From the NCBI GenBank assembly GCA_026122225.1, contig JANEZZ010001866.1:186001-250000 (forward strand): a DNA stretch of 64,000 nucleotides, written 5' to 3'. The stretch's first letter is position 1. Every line of letters begins with the position of its first letter. This DNA is from Heloderma charlesbogerti (Eukaryota; Chordata; Lepidosauria; Squamata; Helodermatidae). Positions 45,101 through 57,100 of the stretch are shown in pieces. A program made the translations under genes and the position numbers. The notes under the pieces were generated by a model, which was not told the DNA's origin, did no database searches, and was given only the letters and a program-made list of their open reading frames with translations.

Positions 45101-48100
45101 CAGCCAAGCAGCAGAAGATGCTCAGAAGATGTGGCCTCTTCTTGGGAAAAGCAAGTCAGGTTTATGTATAAGGCTTACTGAATGAACCGTGGGCTGCCGG
45201 CCACCCTCTCTCTCACTGTCCAGTTTGTTATTTTATCATCACCATTAATTAATTAATTACATTTCTGTACTGTTGTTTCCCCAAGGAACTCAAGGTGATG
45301 TACATGGTCCTCTCCTCCCCACCTGTGAGGCAGGTTATGCTGAGAGATGCTGACCAGTCTAAGGTCACCCAGAGAGTGTGTCATGGCTGTGCATGGCTTT
45401 GTGCCTGGTTCTCTTTGCTCCTAATCCGACACTCTGATTAACCACTTCCACACCCAGCATCCTGCCTTGCAGGGTCGTTGCATGGATAAATGAGCTGAGA
45501 ATGGCAAAGAACTTGGGTGTGCTGAACAAGCAGTACAATGAACAATACATCACAACACATTAGATCAGCCTTTCTCAACCTGGCACCTTCCAGATGTATT
45601 GGCCTATAACTCCCAGCACAGCTGGCTGGGGGATACTGGAAGTTGTAGTCCAACACATCTGGAGGAGAAGACTGTATCAGCTGGGCATTTAGATCAAATA
45701 TCCTCAGGGTATTTTCTGTTGTGGCACCTGAACTTTAGAATATGCTCTCCAGGGAAAGCTCGCTGGGCGCTTTCTTTTAATATTACTGAAAAAGACAGGT
45801 TGCTACCTGTCACTGTAGTTCTTTGAGCAGTCATCTGTGCATTCAAATATATGGGCTCTGTACCTGCGCGGAGCCTCAAGTCGGGAAACTTCTACAGCTG
45901 AGGAGTTTTGGCAGGGACCCTTCCCCCACCGTCCCAGTGCGCACGTCCCTAGCGGATTCACGCTTATTCCCTCAGTTCCTCGAGACCGACATTGTAGCCT
46001 CAGAACCAAGAAGAAATACCTTTGGTGCCTAACACTGAACTTAAGTATGACACCAAAGAGGGGACAGCGGGTAGGTTGCGTGAACACACGGATGACCACT
46101 CGAAGAACTACAGTGACAGGCAGCAAGCTGTCTCTCTTCTTTGTGGGCTCTGTGCATCACATATATAGGCAAGTAGCAAGCTGATTTACAAGGTAGAGAG
46201 TCAGTGTCCTATTACAAAACAGAGGAAAAGACGGCACGACCAAAAGTATAGTCAGCTCTAGCCCGAACATCTAGTCTATAGTGATGAATACAGGTAGACA
46301 GTGTCGACCAGGCTGCAGCAAAGCACCGTTCAGGAATGGCAGCCCCCCTGTCGAATGCAACTGAAGTTGCTACCGCACGAGCAGAGTGAGCTCGGACTCG
46401 GGCAGGCAGTTTGAGTCCAGCCAGCTCCTACGATAGCTCAATGGTCTTGACGACCCAGGAGGCGAAGTGCTGAGTTGAGAGAAGCCGGCCCTTGCATCCG
46501 CCACCGTAGCACACGAAGAGGCGAGGTGAATGTTAGAACTGTTCAGTCCTTGACTTGTAAAAGGCCAGAGCACGGTGAACATCGAGCATATGTAGGGTAT
46601 GCTTCAACACCTTGCACCCAGAGGTGGGAACAGACCACTGCCATGCACTTGGTGAATACCCTTCAAACAGTGGTGGGGCTGAAGGGAAGTTCCCAGAACT
46701 GGTAGGTGTTGGTATCCATGGCAAAGCGGAGACAGCACTGGTATGACTCCTCTATGGTGATGCGAAAGTAGGCATCCTTGAGGTCCATAGAGGCAAAGCA
46801 ATCTCCCCAGGAGAGGAGAGGGAGAACAGATGCCAGAGAAACCATGCAGAACTTCCTGGGTGAGATACACAGGTTCAACTCCCGGAGGTCCAGGATCTGA
46901 CAGAGCCCTCCATCCTTCAGACATGAGCTCTTGATGGAGAACCGGTGATGGAGTAGTAACTCCTATGGTACCGGGGGAGGGGGGGCATCAAATTAGATCA
47001 TGTACCCCTTCCGTGCGATGGAAAATCCATGGTGATGTTGATCCAGGCAGAGAGAAAGTGGGACAGAACGGTGCCGAAGATGGGGGACTGAGCAGCTGGA
47101 CAAACAGAAAGGGAGAGACAGCCAAAGACACCACTTATTTCCACCATCACCCCTTTGGCGGAAGGGACAATACTCTGACGCTGAACGGGGCTTCCTTGGT
47201 TGCAAAGGCTGCTGATGTGGCTGTTGTGGGCACCTGATGCTGGAGGCTGGTAAGGAGCTGTAGGGAGTTGAAACCAGTGGCACCGCTGCTGAGCCGGGGG
47301 CTGCTGCTGGAAGCCCATCTTGGGAGCCACGGCTCTCGCCTGCTGAACAGAGTCCAGCACCTCATCGGTCTTGCCATTGAACAGACCTTGGCCATCAAAG
47401 GGGAGGTCCTTTATTTGGAGCCGAGCCTCCTGAGAGAGTCCTGCTGACCTAAGCCATGCATGTCGTCAGAGAGCAATGGAACTAACCTGGAGCTTGGCGT
47501 CACTGTCCACCTGGTGTCTGGCGATGTGTATCTACTGCCCGGAAAGTTTCATTGCCTCATTTTGGAAAACGCAAGCCAAGTCCTTGTCCTCAGGGAGGTG
47601 CTTTAATAGTTTTCCCACCTTTTCTCAGAAGAACAGTTGATACCAGTCATGGCAGCTTGGTAGCTGGAGACCTTCAGGCCAAGTGCAGCAGAGGAGTACA
47701 TCCTACGTCCAAGAAAATCAAGACACCAGCCTTCTTCGTCCACCAGTGAAGAATGGACCCTGAGGGATTTCCCCTGGTCCACCTCGACCACACTTGAATT
47801 CAGGGCAGAGTGGTTAAACAAAAATTCAGCACCCACCTTCTAATACATTCCTTCCAACCACATAGACATAGAGACATGACGGAGGGGGCCTTCCACAACT
47901 GCTTAATCGTATCCCACAAGGCGGGCAGAAGAGGAATCGCGACTGATCTCGATAGGTCTGTGTTGATGGTGTTGAAGACTGGGTCCTGTGCTGCAGGGGC
48001 AGCCTGTTGGGTAGCAAGCTTCCGTGATTGGACCATTCTTATAACTTGATCTGATAAATGCCCCAGATACTCTGAGGGAGAGATCGTGTCTTGAGATCCA

Positions 48101-51100
48101 ACTGCCATGTCAGGAGACGACTAGGAAGGGTGGTGCGAAGTGAGAGAGGTGGAATCGGACTCACAGCCCTCCGCGCCCAAGGTGACCTTTCTGTAGGTAG
48201 CAGGAGGCTGGCCTACTCCGCAGCTTAGAATCATAGAATCATAGAATAGTAGGGTTGGAAAGGGCCTACAAGGCCATCGAGTCCAACCCCCTGCTCAATG
48301 CAGGAATCCAGGTCAGAGCATCCCTGACAGATGGCTGTCCAGCCTCGTCTTGAACACCTCCAGTGTGGGAGAGCCCACCACCTCCCTAGGTCATCGGTTC
48401 CATTGTCGTATTGCTCTAACAGTCAGAAAGTTTTTCCTGATGTTCAGCCGGAATCTGGCTTCCTGTAACTTGAGCCCATTATTCCATGTCCTGCACTCTG
48501 AGATGATCAAGAAGAGATCCTGGCCTTCTTCTCCTCTGTGACAACCTTTCAAGTACTTGAAGAGTGCTATCATATCTCCCCTCAGTCTTCTCTTCTCAAG
48601 GCTAAACATGCCCAGTTCTTTCCGTCTCTCTTCATAGGGCTTTGTTTCCAGTCCTCTGATCATATTTGTTGCCCTCCTCTGAACCCTCTCCAGTTTGTCT
48701 GCATCCTTCTTAAAGTGTGGTGCCCAGAACTGGACACAGTACTCCAGATGAGGCCTAACCAGTGCTGAGTAGAGGGGAACTAGTACTTCCCGGGATTTGG
48801 AAGCGATGCTTCTATTAATGCAGCCCAAAATACCATTTGCCTTTTTTGCAGCCACATCACATTGTTGGCTCATATTCAGCTTGTGATCGACAACAATTCC
48901 AAGATCCTTCTCGCTTGTAGTGTGGTTGAGCCATGTATCCCCCATCTTGTAACTGTGCATTTGGTTTCTTTTTCCTAAGTGCAGAACTTGGCATTTATCC
49001 CTATTAAATTTCATTCTGTTGTTTTCTGCCCAGAGCTCCAGTCTATCCAGATCACTTGAATTTTGTTTCTGTCTTCCAAAGTTTTAGCTATCCCACCCAA
49101 TTTGGTGTCATCTGCAAATTTGATCAGCATTCCCTGCACCTCCTCATCCAAGTCATTCATAAAAATGTTGAAGAGCACTGGGCCCAGGAATGAGCCCTGC
49201 GGTACTCCACTCGTTACCTCTCCCCAGTTTGAGAAGGTCCCATTGATAAGCACTCTTGGAGTCCGATTCTGTAGCCAACTGTGGATCCACCGGATCATTG
49301 TTTCATCTAGCCCACTTCGAGCTAGTTTGCTCATCAGGATATCATGGGGCACTTTGTCGAAAGCTTTGCTGAAGTCGAGGTATATGATGTCTACAGCATT
49401 CCCACGGTCTACAAGGGAGGTTACTTGATCAAAAAATGAGATCAGATTTGTCTGGCAGGACTTGTTTTTGACAAATCCATGTTGGCTTTGAGTAATCAAG
49501 GCATTGTTTTCAAGGTGCTTACAAATGGATTGCTTATCATCTGCTTGTTCCTGTGGACGCTGTGGTGTCTGTACAGGCGGTGGTAGCGTGGCCGAAGCAG
49601 GAAACAACACTTACTGCCTCAAAAGTGGATAAGGCAGAGGCATTTGAAGCACCAGCAGGCTGCACAATTCCCTGGAAACTGGTGGAGGAGCAACGAACAG
49701 TCTCTTGTGGTTCAGGAAGTCTTGAAGCTGTAGCCGATGGCCGGATGCAGTAATGGGTAGGCACCCAATCTGATGGGCCCTCATGGTGATAATGGCGATG
49801 CCATCCATAAGGATCATCTCTACGATCTTCCTAATCTCGGGGTCCCCTATATGGTAGATCCCAGTTGTAGTCTGGGCCCCACTCTGAAAACGGGGACCAG
49901 GACCACCCTCATGGTTGCTCACAGAACTTAGCGGGCTGATCCTGCCTGATGGAAGCGACCAAGAGGCTGGATGTCTATCTCGGAACCCATCTCCCCTCAG
50001 AGAATGACATGGATGAGGTGGCAGAGGCGGGGAGAAGTCCCGAATCTCATCCCTCGAAGTTGACCTAATTGGAACCGGGTCCAATCTTGATGCCAAGATG
50101 ACCATCAGGATAGGCGAAAGAAGCATTGGTAGAGCAGTGGGAATCGCCTTCGGTACCAGGGATGGCGGTCGATCCCGAGGCCACACAGGGGCATCAGCAG
50201 CAACTGCTGGTGTCAGAGACCTAGACCGATCCCAAGATGGGGAGCATGGTCTGGTCCGATCCCAAGGGGAGACTGCTAACCTCTTACAGGCTTTCTTCTT
50301 TACTTCTGAAGAAGATATTACCTCCTGTTTCAGCATCTTGGCCTTTTTGGTCAGCTTTTGGACAACGGAAGTGTCAGCGTTTTTCCAGGAATAGGGGGCT
50401 TTCTTGTGCTCGGTGACTTTTGTGCAGAATGCAGAGGAGACACGTCCCTCGATACTTGAGCAGGCTCCTGTGAGGCAGGAATATCCCCAGACGTGGTGTG
50501 TGGGTGTGTATTAAGTGACTGAACCATCGGAGTTGGCTCTGCAACCACCTCCAGCACTTTCTTCCAAAGTGAGGCTTTTAGCCGATCTGCACGATTTCGC
50601 CGGGCTTGTTTTGAGAATGCTGGGCAATGAGGACAACGATGTGGCCCTCTCCAAGGCAGGAAAGACACAGCAAGTGTCCATCAGACAGCAGTAACTTGCT
50701 CCCTCAATGGCCACACTGTCTAAATGGCACCCTGAGGGCCATACACCCATAACGATTGCAGGATAACAAAAAAACTAAATAAAATAAAATAATGCAGAAG
50801 ATAAAGACAGAAGTATTGCGAGAAAGAGGGTGGGGGGAGGGAGATCAAAACTCACCTTTTTCTTTTTTCTTTTTTTAATACTTTTAGTGTTTTCAGACAA
50901 ACTGAACGCAAGAGACGATCCCAGACGAGGCTACCACAATGGCAGTCGAAAGAGAGCTGAGGGAATAAGCGGGAACCCGCTAGGGACATGCACACTGGGA
51001 TGGTGGGAGAAGCGTTCCTGCCAAAACTCCTCAGCTATAGAAGTTTCCCAAATTGAGGATCTGTGCAGGTGCAGAGCCCATAGGTGTGATGCACAGAGAT

Positions 51101-54100
51101 CATGAAGAAGAATGGTAAACTACTTCTGAGAGGTTGCTGACGCCTGAAAAGCAGCATAATACATGTTTGAAACAAAAATAAATAAATGCTCAGACAGAAA
51201 TAGGTCCAGCTGAACAGTGTAACTGAGAAGAAGGAATGAGATCATGACATGCTATGAAACTCAAAACACGGGGGCGTCGCTAAACATCCTTACCACAGTG
51301 AGTGTCATGCGGTCAATCTCATGCTTATCTTTGGTTTTGTGCTGTCTGAAAGGGCTGTGCCTGGAGAAAGAAGAAAAACAGAAACAGTGGTGCTGGTTCA
51401 GCAGAGTGCGAGGGAGGGAACAAGGAGAAAGGCACTGAAGAGAAAAAGTGCACAATCTCATGCAGAGGAGGAGGAGGCTGCCTCTTGCATCTCTGTATGA
51501 TTAACTGCTCCTTCCAAACAAGAGGCATGCCCAGAACAATGACTCACACAGAAGCCCTGGAGGGGTGGGGCTCCTTTTATACCTGAAAAGGTTTTATCAT
51601 TAAGTGTGAGGAAGGGTGAAGCATGCCTCCAATTCTATATAAAAATAACACTTTTAAGCCACTGAAGAGTTCTCTGGGCAGTGTGCAACAAATTAAAAAC
51701 ATAAGATACAGGCAATAAAACAATGAAATCAACATGTACAACTTGTCAGCCTTTGGCCAAACAAACAGGTGAACCCTGATCCCGACAGGTAAGGGTCTTT
51801 TTATTCTATAGGAGCCTTTCTAACCAGGGCAAAGCAATGGCACTTTAGTTCCGATGCAACTGTACCATCCTAGACTGGACTGTCACATTCCTTACAACAG
51901 AACGCACCTAATCACAAATCCTGGTGCTCCAAGGAGGTCTGAGAACTTTTCATTCACACAGTAGAAGACAGTGAAGATTTTTGTTTCAGCAAGCCACACA
52001 CACACACACACACACAGAAGATGGCAGGACTCACCCACGCAGAAGTTTGAAAAGCATGCAGCCCAAGGAGAACCAGTCAGCGCTGCTGTCATAAGCCGTT
52101 CCCTTCTGCAACACCTCGGGGGCCATGTAGCCATGTGTGCCCCTGAGCAAAGGGGTCAAAAGGGTGCAAATTAGAATCCTTAAACGTCAGAGCCTAGGGA
52201 GAGAGCGACGGCAGCAACAAGGCCAGAGATCACAGGAACATAGGAAGCTGCCTTATATTGAGTCAGATCCCCCCATCCCCATGGTCCATCCAGCCAACTA
52301 TTGTCAATACTGACTGGCTCCAGGGTTCCAGGCAGGGTTCTTTCCTAGTCCCACCTGGAGATGCCAGGGACCGAACCTGGGACATTCTGTATGCAAAGCA
52401 GGTGCTCCGCCGCTGGCTATGGCTCCTCGCTCCTTAAAATAAAGGGAGGCATTCCATACTTGTGGAGCAGCCAAAAACCAAAACAAAAAACATAATATGC
52501 GAATGTAATGGCACTCTTTTTATGCAGTAAAGGGATGTGCAATTTGATGTTAACACTTCTGCCATAACTCTGAAAAATGCTGAGAATTCAGCAAAGCTCC
52601 GAGAAGAGGTTCCTTACTTAAGAGGAAGCCGATGGGGAAGTCTCTCTCTCTGTGCATGTGCTGTTTGCCAGGGGTGAACTCAACTGTTCTTAGAGCAGAA
52701 GGAAGAAAAGGCCTCCTTGGCTAACTGTGCCCACGAGTCATACTTCAAATGCAGCACCCTGGGTGGAGCTCAAAGGCAAAGGGAGGGGGCACATATGTTG
52801 AGAGGACTCGTGTAATGTGCTCCCGGCAGTCAGGATCTCAGCCGCAAAGGAGAGTCACAGAATGTGGTAATGGGCAAAGAATCACCACCTCCTGAGAACC
52901 TCCGCCTTTCACTTTGCGCGCCGAAGGTCCCAGGTTCAATGCCCAGAACCTCCAGCTACAAAGGATCAGCCAACAGCTAACGGGCAAGACCCTTCTTGGC
53001 CTGAGACGCTGCTGGTCAAAGTGCACAGCACCGGGCTGGATGCACACATAAGCTGCCCTGGCGTGCGGCAGCTGCCTATGATTCTCGAGGGCTGCCCTGC
53101 AGAAAGAGCATTCCATGAAGGCAGCCCTTGGAGTCAACAGCAAGAAAGCCACATGATCATGGCTGCGCTCAGGAGCACCTGTGCAAGACTTACACACTCG
53201 CATGAGGCTTCTTCTTCGAGAAATCACAAGCCAGCCCCAGGTCAGATATCCTCACATGTCCGTGTTCATCCAAGAGGATATTTGCTGGCTAGAAGCACAC
53301 CAGTAAGCACCTGTTACTTCACTTAGCAACTGAAACAAAGACATGTTTGACCAGCCGCATATGTTCACCAACTTCGCACATACATGTACAAACACATGCG
53401 CACAAGCGCATACACACATACAATGGAGTTGCTGAGCATGAACACCAACCTGTGCTAACTGCAGGAGAGGCCTATCTTCTGCAGAAACATCCCCCAAATT
53501 AAACCTTCATCTTTTAAGAACAGTGCTGGAAAGCCCAAAATGCTGGAAAGCTATACTAAGCACAGGCACAGATTAAGATGAAGAACTCTGTGAAGCCCCA
53601 GAAACTTACAGGTTTTTGTACCAACCTAAGCTGATCCAATGAAAGATATATTTTTCCCAGTTTTGTATGCCCTGCTGTATGGGATCAGCATGACAGGCAC
53701 GGTCTACAAAACAGCTACCCTCCCCTTTGCCATTTTCCCAATTGCCTCTAGAATACGTCTTGGGCCAGTAACAGCGACAAGACACAGCTCCATAAAATAA
53801 GTAGGCACAGCTACAGATGCCATTTTAACAACATGTTTATCATCCCGCACAATGATTCCATTTCATTTCCCTTTGCAGTCTGGGAACTGAAAACTCACCC
53901 CACCCCACCCCTTCTCACAGCCAGCCTGCCATTTCCATCATTTCTCTGGTGCTCCTCATACTATTCACCCCTCTGCTGCATGTGGCACTGTGGAGCCATT
54001 TTGTTCTTCCATGACAGGGTTACCTTCAAATCTCTGTAGACGACAAAGCGATTGTGCATATGCTCCAGCCCGAGGACGATCTCGGTGGCATAAAAGCGCA

Positions 54101-57100
54101 TCTCCTTCTCCGAAAACACTCCATGCTGCGAGAGATGGTAGTGAAGATCTCCTCCTGGGAGAAAGAGGGAACACACAGAACTCAGCGCTGGAGCTCCAGC
54201 TTGGCATGCAGGAAGTCCCAGGTTCAATCCCTGGCATCTCCAGTGATGTTCCACAAGCATATCAGTGACACATTAAGGGAGCAATCCTATGCCTGTTTAG
54301 ATAGGAAAAAAGCCTTAAAACCAGCATGTCCCAGCCAGCCATGGGAGTTGTAGAACTTTTTCCTACCTAAACAGGCATAGGATTGAACCCTAAGAATTAT
54401 AATCAGTATGTTCTTCTATTTCTTTAATTATGTTGTTATATTGTTACAGATGATGCTCTTTTTTGTGGCCTTTATTTTTAACTTTATTTCAAAATAAAAT
54501 ACAATTTCATGAGGGAAAAAAAAAAGAGCTTGGGTGGAAGGACTGGCACAGGCCCAAGACCCTGGAAATCCACTGCCGTTTGGGGTAAATAATCCTTCTC
54601 CAGGCAGTGGATTTCCAAAGATTTTACTTTCCATGCGTTCAGGGGCGGAGATCCACCACACTTCTCTGCGGGTGGCCATACAGAATGATAGAAAAGTAGG
54701 GCTGGAAGGGGCCTACAAGGCCATCGAGTCCAACCCCCTGCTCAATGCAGGAATCCAAGTCAGAGCATCCCTGACAGATGGCTGTCCAGCCTCATCTTGA
54801 ATGACTCCAGGGTGGGAGAGCCACCCACCTCCCTAGGTCACTGGTTACATCGTCGTATTGCTCTAACAGTCAGGACGTTTTTCCTGATGTTCAGCTGGAA
54901 TTTGGCTTCCTGTAACTTGAGCCCATTATTCCATGTCCTGTACTCTGGGATGATCAAGAAGAGATCCTGGCCTTCCTCTCTGTGACAACCTTTCAAGTAC
55001 TTGAAGAGTGCTATCCTATCTCCCCTCAGTCTTCTCTTCTCAAGGCTAAACATGCCCAGCTCTTTCCGTCTCTCTTCATAGGGCTTTGTTTCCAGTCCCC
55101 TGATCATCTCCGCAGCCCTCCTCTGAACCTCTTCCAGTTTGTCTGCATCCTTCTTAAAGTGTGGTGCCCAGAACTGGACACAGTTGTCAAGATGAGGCCT
55201 AACCAGTGCTGAGTAGAGGGGAACTAGTACTTCACGGGATTTGGAAGCTAAACTTCTTTTAATGCAGCCCAAAATAGCATTTGCCGTTTTTGCAGCCACA
55301 TCACATTGCTGGCTCATATTCAGCTTGTGATTTACCACAATTCCAAGATCCTTCTCTCTTGTAGTACTGTTGAGCCAAGCATCCCCCATCTTGTAACTGT
55401 GCATTTGGTTTCTTTTTCCTAGGTGCAGAACTTGGCATTTTCCGTGTTAAACTTCATTCTGCTATTTTCTGCCCAGAGCTCCAGCCTATCAAGATCACTT
55501 TGAATTCTGGTTCTGTCTTCCAGGGTATTAGCTATCCTGCCCAATTTTGTGTCATCTGCAAATCTGATAAGCATTCCCTGCACCTCCTCATCCAAGTCAT
55601 TAATCAAAATGTTGAAGAGCACTGGGCCCAGGACTGAGCCCTGTAGTACCCAGCTTGTTACCTCTTCCCAGTTTGAGAACACCCCATTGATAAGCACTCT
55701 TTGAGTCTGATTCTGTAGCCAACTGTGGATCCACCTGATAGTTGTTTCATCTAGCTCACTTTTAGCTAGTTTGCTGATCAGGATATCATGGGGCATAAGA
55801 CCCATCTGTTTCAGCAGGCTTTTTAGTTGTGATGGTTGTTGGATATTTGAAATGATTTGTTGATGCTAGTTGTGAATGTATAATTATATTAGTTTTATCC
55901 ATATTTTAAAACTGTGGGATTTTGCTGTTGGACATTTAGCTTATGATGGGTTGTGGTAGCACTTTTAACAGAAAAGCAGGGTATGAATATATTGAAATAA
56001 ATAGCAAAAGAAGAAGAAGCCTTCCGGAGCATGTAGGTATTTACTCACCCCACCTCCCACTACTCCTTCCTGGGCCCATCCTTGTTCTTTTTTCCCAGTC
56101 CACCATGGGATCATTCTAGCATGCTGCTTGCAATACCCAGCTTCTGCCCCAGCCTTCTGCACCCATTTCTTTGCCCACCACAGCAAGGGTTAAGACAATT
56201 CTTCCATTAAATACCTTACATATCCAAATTCTGTGCCAAGAACAAGCTGAATTCTGCAACCTGCTGTCAATTCTGCAGTTTAAGCAAACTGACAAGGATG
56301 TGCACAGCTGATTCTGTTCCACTCTGTGCATCCTAGTGCCAGGGGAGCAAAACTCCAAAATCCTAAGTCTCAAGAGTCGCTATACGCCTTGCACCAAACT
56401 GCCAGGGCAATTTGACTGCATCTGCCAGAAGCCTTGCTCTCGCTTACCGTTCATCAAGTCCAGAATGAAGCAGAGCTTGTCAGGGGTGTGGAAGGCGTAA
56501 GTCATGCACACGATGAAAGGGCAGTCCTAGGGTGGGAGAGAGACCAAAGGGTTCTCATGAAGCAAGACCCAGCTCCCTTCCTCTGCCCAAGATGCTGTGC
56601 CACCTGCCCCCAGAGGTAGCCCCCCACTGACCCATTTTCTGTTGCAGGCAGGCAGATGTGCAGAAGCTTTGTTTCTGCACAAGTGGGGGAGGGGGGAAGC
56701 CCCTTGCCCAATGCACTTGCTGTTCCCAAGGGCTGCGGGCACCCTATTCCCAACCACCTGAACATTTATATGCTGCTTTTCAAAACAGAACTTTTCCCAA
56801 GGTGGCTTACAAATCAGTATCATATTTAAAAATCAGTAACTTAAAAAAAAAATTAACCTACAATCAGCGGCTTAACTCTTAATCCATGCTGCATACGCCC
56901 CCAAGTCGTAATTTTGCTGAAGGATCACTCTGAAATGGAGGTGGTGGTTGAAGGGTTGAGCCCCTTCACGTGAGCCTTTCCCAGCCTGGGGCCCTCCAGA
57001 TGTTTTGGACTACAACTCCCAGCATTCCTGACCTTGGTCATGCTGGCTGGGGGTGATGGGGGTTGGAGTCAAAAACATCTGGAGGGCCCCAGGCTGGGTA

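Larger units (their letters stand above)
45795..51107 (-). mobile_element. DIRS-type (tyrosine recombinase) retrotransposon, interrupted by a CR1
   Basis: Read on the minus strand: 5' inverted terminal repeat (50935-51107), gag-like region (about 50750-47000, broken into frames), RT fragment (about 46960-46615), tyrosine recombinase C-terminus (46600-46230), internal complementary region (46084-46172) and 3' terminal repeat (45798-46003). The RT has [13 protein letters not shown] and [12 protein letters not shown]. The recombinase has [17 protein letters not shown] and [20 protein letters not shown] with the HxxR box. Stops and frameshifts make it non-coding. A CR1 occupies 48230-49545. DIRS elements integrate by recombinase without target duplication, and none is seen. 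It lies in a GRK3 intron. Confidence 0.85.

Noticed and set aside
48391..49610. Host gene on the minus strand with a reverse transcriptase-like product
   Set aside because: CR1 LINE with frameshift and CR1 terminal repeats; a second copy is present at 54.7 kb.
45795..51107. Endogenous retrovirus with long terminal repeats
   Set aside because: The terminal repeats are inverted, not direct, and a tyrosine recombinase replaces integrase, so it is a DIRS element.
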